A stretch of DNA of 64,000 nucleotides from Trichoplusia ni. Lineage: Eukaryota; Arthropoda; Insecta; Lepidoptera; Noctuidae. The stretch spans positions 9,424,001 to 9,488,000 of the forward strand of contig NC_039488.1 in assembly GCF_003590095.1 (NCBI RefSeq), in the 5' to 3' direction. Positions 37,101 to 47,763 of this stretch are shown one piece after another. The stretch's first letter is position 1; every line of letters begins with the position of its first letter. The translations under genes were made by a program, and so were the position numbers. The notes beneath the pieces are model-generated. The model was given only the letters and a program-made list of their open reading frames with translations, was not told the DNA's origin and ran no database searches.

Positions 37101-40100
37101 TTTGTCTACTGCAGCATCTACAACCGCACCTGTTTCTGAATCAGCGGGTGCGTTTACTGCTGGGGAGTTATCAACACTAGGTGTATTTATTGGTTTGCTT
37201 TGAACACCACTATCGGTTGTAGATGATGTAGCCTCTGTTGATTGTATATCGTTGTTGTTTGACTCTGTAATGGCATTATACTCTCTGCATTCCCCTCTGA
37301 AGTCAGTATCGTATAGACTACAAGTAATATTTCTGCATTGAGTCTTGTCACATTTCATTGTGGTGCATGTTTGGTCATTACACCATATAGTAATCTGGGT
37401 GACATTAACGCCGACACTGTTAGGACCTGATGTCGTCGACTGTATGAGTGGTTCAGTAACGGGCTGCACGGTTTCCTCTGAACTCCACCAAGACGTAATC
37501 CATGACCAAAAAGACCTTAAGTATCCTGGCCTTTCCGTTGCCTCATCTGCAAGCGGAAAAGATAAAAAAAAATATTATTTAAAAGTTAAGCAATCATATA
37601 GAAATTCATATTTTTAAAATTAGATAATAAACAATACTTACTTTCTGTAGCCGGTTTACTCACACACTGATGCACAAAACACAAGAAAAGAACCGCGACA
37701 AAAACTTTAGACGCCAACATGGCGGCAGGTAGGATGGATATTAATAACGAGAATAAATGTTTGACTTGTTCCGGCTTACCTTTATATACCTCGTCTAGGA
37801 GCGTTTATCTTTGGGCAGATAAGATCCCTCAGGGAATGTTGACTTAATGAGTAAGAAACGACCAAATAAAAAACTACATTTTACAACATGTAAAGTGCAA
37901 TATTTAAAACATTTCAGAAATAATGTAATTACGTCTTCCTCCTGGGTTTGCAAGTGCTCTGTTAGGAAAGGAAACTCGTGTCATATTCTTCACAGTTTGT
38001 AGTGTTAAGATCAGGGGCTTTGCGTAAGTAAGCTTCGCATAAAATACAATGCGTTTTTATATCAGGACACGCCAAGAACCTACAAACTGATCTAGATTTG
38101 TTGCATGTTGTTAGTACTTTCAATTTCTTAGGCTTTCGGACTGTCGCATACATAGTATCCACAAAGTTTTTTAACTCATCCATAAAATAGGTGGCATTCC
38201 ATTGAATCTTCTTCTCATCGATCTCCTTAGTGTTTTTTTTCTTGCCTTTCATTTCTTGTGTCTTTGATTTTATTGTTATTAAATTAGTACTTGGCACGGG
38301 TCGTGTTGTCAATCGACCATTTGAATTAAATTGTATTATTTTCAGTCCACTTTTTTTAATGCTGGACCAAGGATTTGTAAACATTTCATCGTCAACCTAT
38401 AGTACCACAGTAGGAATGTATTATTTTATACTGTACTATTAAAATGAAATGTTGAACATTAAAAAAAACTTACTTTCGTAGAATCTAACATAATGAAACT
38501 CAAAATGATGATTAGCGGAGCCAGATGTAATCTCGTCATGACTAAGTTATATTCACTAAATAGAAAAGGGAAAAGTTTGACAATACGTCCTTATCACGGG
38601 TAAAAACCAAACCATTTGAAGTTATAAAACAATTTAAATCGCAATCGTTTTATTTACTAAACATACTAGGAACTTACATAACTTTCGAGTTTTTAGCGTT
38701 AGGACAGTGGCCAGCTGCATTTACCTCCTTAATGGAACATCGAGATTTGATGAAACTCTTTTTAGATGTAGCTAATGTAATACACTTAGAATTAATACAA
38801 AATGTAGCTTTGCCAAATATTTTCCCCAACATTTTGTTTTGCAATATATCTACTATCTCGAATGCTATGTTTGAAGGCAAATCCATGATTGATTCCATCG
38901 ATGCTACGCTATCTGAAATAAAGTTTTATTTTATCAGCAGACTAAGCTTAAAATAACTTAAAAATAGAGACAATTATAATGTTGTACATACCCGTGCTAT
39001 TGGTTCCAGCACAATGTCCTTTATTGTTTAATCTATCTGAAGGCAAACAAACTCTGTGTAGGCATGTCTTATTAGCACATTTCATTGAGTGACAAACTTT
39101 CTGAGAGCAAAATGTTAAAACTCCTCGAATATACTTTCCTACGAAGGACATAAATGCCGGCGCTACTGTATCGACATCATCCCAATCCACTTCTCCAAAT
39201 ATCGCCTGTTCCAACGCCCTGGTGTGGTTCATTCGAATAGTTTCTTTTGTCATGTTTAACTTTGTCTTCTTATGTTCATTTTCTAATATTATCGTTGTTA
39301 TATTTTTTGATTTAACGTCTCCTTTATTGCGAGTAATATTAGGCCAATATAACAACTCCGAATCACTCAGAAGACTCTTCTCGGGCTTTTTACCATAAAT
39401 CTTTTCTTTAGTGTTATTTTTTGTCGGAAGTAAAGTTGGTTTTAATTTATTGAAATTTATTTTAGCAGAATTGTTTTTTTTACTTGGCGTTATTTTTATA
39501 GAAATGTTACTATTTGTTACGTTATTAGATAAATTTGCGACTACCTTTGAGACATCCCGTTTTTCGCGTGTACTTGGTACTTTAGTCGTTATATTCGATA
39601 TATTCTTAGGAAAATCTGTTTCAATACTATTTTCAATTTTATGTGGATCCTCTGTACCATTGTAGCTATTATTCGTAATGTTGACCATTAAATATATACT
39701 TTCATCTGTTTGGGTTTCGTTCAGTATGTCATCTGTTTTGTTGATCATAGAATTAATTTCAATTTGCAATGCATTGGAAGCTTGCGCAGTTAATATGGTC
39801 TCATTGGCTATGGTACTATTGTTGTCGTTTTTAAATGTATCGTTTATATTGTTATCATTTAAATGGCTTGGAAACAGTGGCTGTTGCTCAAGCTTTATAT
39901 TATGAAAAGTGATTAACTTTTTTCTATGCTTTTTATTATTGTTGTTTGCTCGGGATTTTTTCTTTTTATGAATGGTTATTTTATGTAATGGTGTAGTGTC
40001 GTCTTTACTAAACTTTGCCGATTTTTTGTATCCGAAAAGATCAGGTGTAGGAAAATTAAAATAAGGAAATGGCAAATTTATCGCTGTCGTTAGCTCTTTG

Positions 40101-43100
40101 GAAATCACGTCTTCTGGTTCGAATGCTCTCTCACGGTTGTGGATCTTGTATAATTTCCCCAAGATTTCTTGTGGTTTTGGTAATTGAAGATCTATTTTTA
40201 TGCGTATGTTAAGTGTGTTATCGGGTAATATATTTTTCATATTGTCTTCCATAAAATGTTCAGGTTTTTTAAAGAAATTATCGTATAATATAGAATGTTT
40301 TTTTTGGTCATCTGGTGAACGTAATTTAATTTGTTCCATATGGTCTCGGGACATTGGATCGAAATGGACCAAGCACTGTTTGCATCCGCAATCGCAAGGA
40401 ATATGGCCGTTTTTACAAAAGCAAGATGATTTTATCGACTCGAACGGCGACTTATGTAAAACTGGAGTAAAGTCCAATAGTTTCTTTTCATTAAACATTA
40501 TCTTTTCAATAGGGAATAGCTCGTCTCGAGCTCCTTTCGGCAAGACTGTCGTTGCTTCAGGTTTATTAGCATATTTCCCTTTTGAGTTAACAGGAATGAA
40601 TACATCCAAAGGATTTCCGTATGATGTTGGAGGAAATTTAAATGTACCTGCATTGTAAAAGCCGTTTGCATAGTAGTACTCATCGTGTTTACTATTATCG
40701 ATACCAGATTTCGTTTTTGAAAATTGATCGTGTCTTGGTAACAGCGGAACTTTGTTTTTGCTTTTAGACTTTTCTATGTAATTCTTTCTTTGTTTGTGTG
40801 CCTTTTCCAAATACTTTTGATATTCGGAGAGCAATTCATCGACATTTTCTTCACTTTGACTTTCGCTGTTCGCGATGACGTCAAGAGGCGACACCTGAAA
40901 GCAATATTTATGCATTTACAATGCATATCTGAATACCATTATCGATAATATTAAACTTGTACTTACACCATTATTTTCAAAGTCATTTATTATATCAGCG
41001 ATATCACTGTAGATAATAGTATCATAAAATGGACTCACTTCAATTCGATTAGATTCAGAACCTAAAAGTATACGAGATTCTTTAAAATTAATCAAATCAT
41101 TCAAAAACGTAATTTGATCCAAGACTTGCGACTTACTCTCAGAATCATAGCAGTAAATGGTATTTAAAAAGTAGATAAAATATAGTAAAGTAGCAATATT
41201 AATTTTCATGGTTCGTATACCATGCAGAAATCTAAAAGAATGACTGAAAACGTTCATTTGGTATTGACGTTAATCGTTTTGTTTACCCTTCTAAGTTGTA
41301 TGTTGCTCCAAACAAATGTTTAAATGGCTATTGTGTGCCGTTGCCAAAGCTGTTACACAACATTACCTGATTACGTGCTTTAATTAATTAGGTACTTCTT
41401 GATATGTATATTAATTTTAATTATTTCAGGAGTCGAGCAGCAACAATGCGGAGGCTGAGCGGCTAACGATGCACCGTTGTATAATAACGAGTATTATTGA
41501 AAGCGAAACCGTTTATGTTGAATGCCTTTACGTTATGGAAAAGGTACTTACTTTGTATTATGTAATCACAAACGACTGAGCTAATTCTGTCAAATAACGT
41601 TAGTGAATCACTGTACTTATTTAGCGTCGTCGTATTATTAAAATGTTATCTGGTCATCCGGAGCTCTTATCACCCTATAATTATAATTATATCGTTGAAA
41701 TTGTTATTTCAATCAGTTATAACAGAATCGTCGGATAATATATTTATTAACCAACAATTCTTTAAATAAACAACGTTCATCAAAGTACTATTAATCACCA
41801 ATAAAAATTCGTTATTGTTCAACCAATCATATTTATAGAAGTTCAATTCACTACATGTCGGATTCTGATTTGTTCTATTACCTCTCAGAATCGGAGAATT
41901 AGTCACGTAACTACATGAGTTATGATATAAAATTTCCAATGAAATACCACAAATAGTAGTATGAAGAGGTTAGGTATTTTATCACGGCACTTATGGTCAG
42001 AGTGACGAAGTATTTCTTGTATGTTATCGTACAAACATTACTTATACTTACAACCACTGATGACTTCCGAGAAGTACTTTGAAATTCTTATTCTATTACA
42101 AATGAGTACTGAATTCGGTTTTGTACTGAACCACATTCAAGTAAAAAGGTTCTTCGAATATTATGTTTTTATTTGCAAGTCTGCATGCAATACTAATGAA
42201 GGGAGCTTACATAAAATAAGAGTATCTTATTCTATCTGAGTCTTATTCAAAAGTAGAGTAATCGCTCCGGAAAAAATCTAAAAGCGTGAGTTTCATCACA
42301 CACGCGCGAGACACTTAGAACACTGTTGAGTTCTTTTTTTATTCTTTCATCAACCCATAGACTAACAGTTGAGAGTATTTTTGTTCTTCCAGTACATGAA
42401 TGCCATAAAAGCGACGCTTTCGACATCCCAGCCAGTAATAACAGAGGAAGAGTTCAATACTATTTTCTACAAGATATCTGAACTGCACGAGTTGCATAAA
42501 AACTTCCTCGAAGGGTTGAAAGCAGCGGTCGCAAGCTGGGAAGAGCCTCTATCTGTAGGGATCCATTTCAAGAAAATGGTAAGTTATAAGTAGTAAGAGT
42601 AAGTCTATTTTATACATAACAGTTCTGTGTTTTAATTTAGTAATAGGTAAGTTCTGCCTGTATCCATAAATTGACATAAAAATGATGCGAGCAAACAAAC
42701 GGTGTGCATACGCACAGGTGTTATGCGTGTTTAATTGTGAATTACTAATGTACTCCTTCCAAAAACAAACTCCCAAGCGGATGAATTAAGGTTGATGGAA
42801 TGCTGATTCACCAAATAAATCTCGTAATTCGCCGAAAAATGAAGCTCCAAAAAAAGCTGAAAAAGTACTTGACCTAACCCAAGTATCCTTTACCTAACAG
42901 GCAGAGAACATAAACATATACGGCGCGTTCCTGCACAACTACGGGCGCGCGACGGACGCGGTGCGGCGACGCTGCTCATCATCGCAGAGCTTCGCGCACC
43001 TCACGCGCCAGATCTCCTGCCACGGACAGCCCATGTCGCTGGACGACCTGCTGCACAAACCCGTCGCCAGGGTGCAGAAGAACGCACTAGTCTTACATGT

Positions 43101-46100
43101 GAGTTCGCTGACTCTGTTCAATTGCTCACTTAACTGACAAGCTAAAGTCACTTATCGGAAAGGATTGTCATTCCATACATTTGAGGATATCTGTTTCATG
43201 CTATTCAAAAGCGATATAACATTGTATAGGCATATCCTATAAGAAACGAGATTTTGCTGCTAAAGAGGGATGAGCGGAATAAATTCGACGGCACCGATTT
43301 CAAGTTACAACTGGAGAGTAACATAAAAATGCATAAAAGTAATGGTTTTATCATATGCCTAAAAAAGAACTATTTATTTACCTGTGATACTGTTTTGACC
43401 TTTTGAATCAAACATTACAATTTTTTGGATTATGTTTATGCTTAAAAAAATCTAATGTTCGGTTATCTTTCAGGATCTTATAAAATACACACCAGCTAGT
43501 CATCCTGATCACGCTATGCTGACGGAAGCACTGAATATGACACAACATTTCTTAGATGAGTTCAATATCATACAAACCAAGTCCATGTTCCCTGTAAGTA
43601 CAATATTATTATTATATTATGGTCGTGTGTGAAGAATATTAAGACATTAAGTCTTGTAATTTTTCTTTTAGAATGCTGATCGCGCACAAAGAAGACTCGT
43701 CAAAAACTCATTTATCGTAGAACTTTCTGACGGGCACAGGAAATTGAGACATCTATTCCTCTTTAATGATGTCATCGCTTGTGCCAAGTACAAGGTAACT
43801 GTGGTAAATATTAGATTTTTCTAATTTATTTTTACTAACATACTTACGTAAGGCCCTTTTATGTTTATTGTAAATGAACTAACATCTGCAAAAAAAATAG
43901 CATAATTATGTATCTACAGAATAAAAAAAATTAAAAAAACATTTAAAGGCAAAATAAGTTCAGTGGCAAAGTACACACATACAAAGGATTAAAAAGATAA
44001 AAAAAAAATCCGTCTTGTTTAGGCATCAGGGCGGGACAAGTTTACATTCGAGTTGAAGTGGTTCATTGCTCTGCCGGAAATCGTGGTAGTTGAAGACGAG
44101 AGCGTGGGCGCGAGCGCGGGCGACACGCGGGAGACCTCGCCCGCCAATATCGTCGCCTTGAAGTCGCAGGCCTCCACCGTCAGGGACCTCATACTGGCTG
44201 AGGAGCGCGCCGCTGCCGACGACAAGGTACAATCTTGATCACAGAATTAATATAAATGACGATAACGATAAGTTCATTAATTATAGTTCAGAAGACGTCA
44301 TAGATTTGTTCAATATTTATTTTCTTATTTTTTGTTTTAATTTTAATTTTGTGTCTTATTTTTTCGGTCTTCTTTGTGTTTGCCACATGCGTCAATTAGT
44401 CCGGCTCGGTTAAAGCACTTGGCAAAATATTTCATAAACTTCTACTCTCTGGGCAAAACTGATTAATCAAGTCCAATAACACCGTTAATTGCACAAGACT
44501 ATACTTTCTTCTCCTATCATTCACCACTTCGTAAGTACTGTGGTACGAAAGAAGAGCTGGATAACCAAAGTTATTTCTGCCACTGGTTTAATCCTAACAA
44601 AGTGTGATGATCAATCGTCGATCATTGTAGTAGGAAGTGTTAACTTGTATGTCCATTGCAGAAAATCCGCCTGGGCGGTCGCGGCGCGGCGGAGAAGCAG
44701 CGCAAGAAGCTGGCGGAGCTGGAGGCCCAGCTGGTGCTGGCCTCGCCCAACCTCGTGTTCCGCGTGGGAGCGCGCGCGCCCGCCTCGCCCGCGCTGCAGC
44801 GGCAACACATCTTCTTCCTCAGCTCCGAGTACGAGCGCACGCAGTGGATCGACTCCATACATGCGCTGCAGGTCAACATCACCCTCCTTGACTCACTTTA
44901 TACAAACTTCGATCTTGTTTGGTTTTGACAAATATTTTGAAGACTTCTACATCCATACATGTGTACTATTATAATCCGAAATTTTCAATTAGAACTGTTT
45001 ACGTACGTTTGTGCCCTGTTTCGTGGATCAGTGTACATTATCAAATATCAAGTTATTGCTTCATTTATAAATTTTGTATTGTGTAATAAATCCTTGTTTC
45101 AAAGTATGTGTGTTACGTCAGGCATCTTCTGCGCCGCCGGGCGGGGCGAGTGGCATCTCGATGCTGGAGCTGCAGGCGTGGGTGACGGCGTGCCGCAGCT
45201 ACCTGCAGACGGACATGGGCTCGTACCTGCTGCGCAGCGGCCGCGACGACTCGCTGCTGCTGGGCGACCTGCAGCTGCACATCGGCGGCATGACCGCGCC
45301 GCTCGACACGGCCGCCGGTAGGCAATGCCATTAAATAGTATCAATCAACCGTGCAAGCGCGGAGCCAAGTCCTCACCAAATGATTTTCCCCGTTAGTTCT
45401 CAAATCAGTTTCATCTTGCTACCCCTTAGTTTTCATATACAAGCTTAGCACATAAAACGTTTACCAGCCCTACCAACCCTTGCATGCCAGCCTTAAATTA
45501 TCGTTTCTTTTCCAGATTACTATATAGTGGTTGAGGTAGACTCATACGGTCACTACTTCCGCAAAGCCAAATCGAAGCTCGTCTGTCGTAGTGCGCAGCC
45601 GCGCTGGAATGAGAGCTTCACACTCGACCTGGAGGGCTCGCAGAACTTGCGGCTGCTATTGTATGAAGACGCCGCTCGACCCGTACTGCGCGGCAAATGC
45701 ACTATCAAGGTAACTCGTAACAATTTCGCTTAACCAAACAATCTCAAATTGATAGCAGTATTTCTGTTTGTAGAATTGGTAAATAAAATACCAAGTTTGT
45801 TGATTATAAGACTTAGGTCGTAATTTCATATTTTATGCAAATCGGTTAACACATTAATGCTTGCTGTCCAACTATCTCCTGCCAGAGCACGGTTGAATAC
45901 AGTATTGGGTAATATTAGTCTGACAAAGTGTGTCATTTGGCCTCTGTCAAATAGAAAATCTAGAAACATACCGGTGTTTTCAACCGGCAGGAGCTCGCCT
46001 TCCCGCAGTTGCAAGGAGTCCATTATTATTCCATGGAAAGAGTTGATTGGAGTTTATAATGGTGTGTTCCCGCAGTTGTCCCGCGAGTGGGTGTCGGAGG

Positions 46101-47763
46101 TGGGCGGCGGCGGCGTGGGGCGCACGGTGCTGGTGGGCGGCGGGTCGCTGACGCTGCGCCTGCGCCTGCTGCCGCCCGAGCGCACGGCGCGCCGCGTGCC
46201 CGCCGCCAAGCCCGGCGCGCTCTTCGGGGCCAAGATCACGCACGTCGCCAAGTATGACAACACCATCTACTACACCATTGAACGAAGCGTGCCTACCTCC
46301 TACTATCCTATTTACCATCTATCGTCATCATTCATTACAATAACGACGTATTGTTGAAAAGACAATCCCATTCCAAATTAAACACCAACATCTAAATAAT
46401 GCTTCTGATATTAGATTGCGTACATACCTAGTATTTCTTTATTAAATATGATATGGATACAGAACCCTTACGTCAAGTCAAAGTCGTCAATTGTTTGTGT
46501 ACATATTTTCTATAACCATTGTTTTTCCAAATAGGCGTGAAAAGCGCAACATCCCATTCATCATCAGCGCGTGCGTGCGCGAGGTAGAACGCCGCGGCAT
46601 TCACGAGGTGGGCGTGTACCGCGTGTCCGGCAGTGCATCCGACCTCAACCGGCTAAAGAAGAGCTTTGAAACAAGTAAGAACATGTTAATTGTGCATATT
46701 TTGTTGTATTCCTTTGTAAGGTGGAAAATACTTACTGCTAAAGGAATTTTCCGCCAGTTTTATGGGTTACTACTGAGGGAGGTATTTGTTTATGAGTAAA
46801 TATACATACCTACGTATCTAATTGTCATATGCATTCAAATTTATTTATTTCTTTAGTCCATGGCTTTGATGGCTCATTAGTTTCATTGGGTGACCAATTA
46901 ATTCATTATAGAACGCATTTCAGGCCAACGAATAATTCGAACCGAAGAGGATGTTTTTTCAAGTATTCTGTTTAAACAATCTTATTACAGATGCTTATGA
47001 AGCCGAGCAGCTACTAAAGGAGGTCGACATACACTCTGTGACTGGCGTTCTGAAACTATACTTGCGGGAATTACCCGAAGCATTGTTTACTGACGCACTC
47101 TATCCCGAGCTACTGAAAGCGTGGGGTGCTACGCAAGTACGTATAAATTAAACTAAACACCTGATTAAATTTACATCCTATTTTTTTTTTCATGTATAAG
47201 GTTTAACTCATGGGTTCATTCGGTATGTGTTATAACTCTCCTTGTGACGGCAGGGTGCCGGCACATCTGTAGACTCGGGGCCGGCGCAGACACGACGCCA
47301 CGCTCTCCTCAAGTGCTACGCGCAGCTACCCGACCTTAACAAGAACTGCATCGATTTCTTGCTAAACCACTTTGTCAAGTAAGTGACATTCATTTTATGT
47401 TTAGCCCAATTATTTTTAATTGTTATTCTAGTGAAAGATCGTTAGTCAATTAGCAAAGCGACTTCGTAAGAACTGAGACGTTTTGGCGATGTGTGGTATA
47501 AGGTAATGCTATCGATACGCAGAGTAAACCAGCACGAGGGCGAGAACAAGATGTCGCTGCACAATCTGGCGACGGTGTTCGGCCCGACGCTGCTGCGGCC
47601 GGGCAGCGCGGGCGCGGGCAGCAAGCTGCGCACGGACCTGCTGGCGGCCGGCACGGTGGACGCCATGGCGCAGGCCGGCATCCTGTACTGCCTGCTGCAG
47701 CAGCGCCAGCTGGCCGCGCAGCTGTCCTCGCACTACCGCGCGCCGCAGCAGCTGCTCGACTAG
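31138..47763 (+). CDS. BCR: breakpoint cluster region protein (RhoGEF/RhoGAP)
   Basis: Twenty-one exons chain to 1277 residues: 31138-31422, 33261-33507, 33634-33829, 34377-34533, 34656-34908, 35340-35520, 35656-35797, 41430-41543, 42393-42578, 42901-43098, 43474-43593, 43672-43794, 44023-44226, 44662-44871, 45122-45317, 45516-45709, 46076-46251, 46535-46674, 46991-47136, 47254-47378, 47523-47763. It switches Rho GTPases: DH-PH exchanges Rho nucleotide and the C-terminal GAP acts on Rac/Cdc42. Seen in order: an N-terminal oligomerisation coiled coil (FQRVWVQRFPES...REELEKEEFYVEYLETLL), which marks BCR rather than ABR; a long Ser-rich disordered region; the DH domain near 495-690 (LDDLLHKPVARVQKNALVLHDL); PH near 705-860; C2 near 885-985; and RhoGAP near 1065-1260 with the arginine finger in GVYRVSG (Arg1090). 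No N-terminal kinase function can be judged. Exon 2's donor could be 33507 or 33513, same phase. Intron 7 holds three antisense genes. Confidence 0.95.
31423..33260. other. BCR intron 1
   Basis: 1.8 kb, strongly AT-rich. No genes, repeats with visible ends or regulatory motifs recognised. Confidence 0.5.
33887..34040. mobile_element. GC-rich TIR element, relative of the 13376-13557 fold-back
   Basis: It lies in BCR intron 3. The left end ACGCGTACTTGTCGGGATCGC (33903 on) is inverted at the right end (rc of GCAATCCCGATAATTACGCG). The interior GACTCCGG..GTCTGAAATTAGTC parallels GACTCCGG..GTCCGAAACTAGTC of the PSMD2 intron copy. It is about 150 bp, non-coding, and directly precedes a SINE. Confidence 0.65.
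34058..34320 (+). mobile_element. tRNA-derived SINE
   Basis: It lies in BCR intron 3, same strand. The tRNA-like head has an A box TGGTCTAGTGG (34068-34078) and a B box GGTTCGATTCC (34112-34122). A body of about 170 bases follows, of the type tcagttgtctggtaaccat...gtgcttagcttgggatcaga, and an AT-rich/poly-A end. This body is familiar from lepidopteran SINEs. The head cannot fold into a good cloverleaf with a matched acceptor stem, so it is not a working tRNA gene. Confidence 0.85.
35040..35260 (-). repeat. non-LTR retrotransposon (RTE-like) 3' fragment
   Basis: On the minus strand this reads as the decayed C-terminus of a LINE reverse transcriptase: MDVDGYKGQGPPRKRWMDGV, then DMAANNVSCEMT and a KKKTCW ending with stops between. 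It lies in BCR intron 5. Only the tail remains. Confidence 0.65.
36768..37720 (-). CDS. secreted six-cysteine-module protein A
   Basis: Three exons (37720-37642, 37546-37044, 36818-36768) encode 210 residues. Not a family I recognise. The start has a strong context (GCCGCC before ATG) and opens a signal peptide ending near VHQCVS. A Trp-rich stretch (SFWSWITSWWSS) follows. A six-Cys module lies at 82-113, spaced C-x4-C-x4-C-x4-C-x4-C-x10-C with MK before the third Cys. The rest is a Ser/Thr/Pro/Asn-rich tail, probably disordered and O-glycosylated. A TATA box (37781-37788) lies about 60 bases upstream. The gene is antisense inside BCR intron 7 and upstream of none of its exons. Its module matches that of the 794-residue neighbour, so the two are probably paralogues with a shared secreted role. 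Function is unknown. Confidence 0.75.
37781..37788 (-). promoter_or_regulatory. TATA box of secreted protein A gene, with GATA sites
   Basis: TATATAAA on the minus strand, about 60 bases upstream of the ATG at 37720. Two GATA-type motifs (AGATAA, minus at 37805-37810; AGATAAG, plus at 37817-37823) lie 15-35 bases further upstream. This is the strongest TATA-type promoter seen in the window and suits a regulated, tissue-specific gene. Confidence 0.6.
37962..38539 (-). CDS. secreted six-cysteine protein C
   Basis: Two exons (38539-38474 and 38396-37962) encode 166 residues. Exon 1 is a signal peptide by itself (MTRLHLAPLIIILSFIMLDS). The mature part is basic in the middle (KGKKKNTKEIDEKK), has one N-glycosylation site before the Cys cluster (NATY), and ends in six Cys at 120, 127, 132, 139, 142 and 157, the last two flanking another N-x-T (NTTN). 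The spacing is looser than in proteins A and B, but the count, C-terminal location, signal exon and tandem position suggest a diverged relative. Its ATG is only about 110 bases beyond the poly(A) signal of gene B. A GATA-like TGATAAG lies upstream at about 38590. No recognised family. Confidence 0.7.
38649..38654 (-). terminator. poly(A) signal of secreted protein B gene
   Basis: AATAAA on the minus strand, 19 bases after the stop of gene B and 110 bases before the ATG of gene C. It separates the two as independent transcripts. Confidence 0.65.
38674..41209 (-). CDS. large secreted glycoprotein precursor with two Cys modules (protein B)
   Basis: Three exons (41209-40967, 40894-38992, 38912-38674) encode 794 residues; no family recognised. 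Signal peptide MKINIATLLYFIYFLNTIYC; an in-phase ATG 48 bases upstream (41257) would mask it, so 41209 is chosen. A Lys/Glu-rich helix lies near 100-130. A compact Cys cluster (239, 241, 248, 250, 252, 255) looks metal- or disulphide-capable. An Asn-rich region (about 430-640) has well over ten N-x-S/T sites. R-E-K-R at 524-527 is a convertase-type cleavage site. Module 1 (677-709) is C-x4-C-x4-C-x4-C-x4-C-x11-C; module 2 (754-785) keeps the spacing but has Thr764 and Phe769 where the third and fourth Cys should be. It lies in BCR intron 7, antisense, first of a tandem trio. Confidence 0.78.

Noticed and set aside
38474..38912. Genes B and C as one protein, joining ..KVI to ..LVMTRLHL in phase
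   Set aside because: Splicing could be drawn in phase (acceptor at about 38553), but gene B reaches a stop at 38674 followed by AATAAA, and gene C opens with a classic signal peptide, so two genes are simpler.
44611..44891. Several GC-rich open frames on both strands
   Set aside because: They are shadows of the GC-rich BCR exon 44662-44871. The same applies around 35302-35535, 45099-45331, 46054-46318, 47450-47800 and 12613-12972 (PSMD2).
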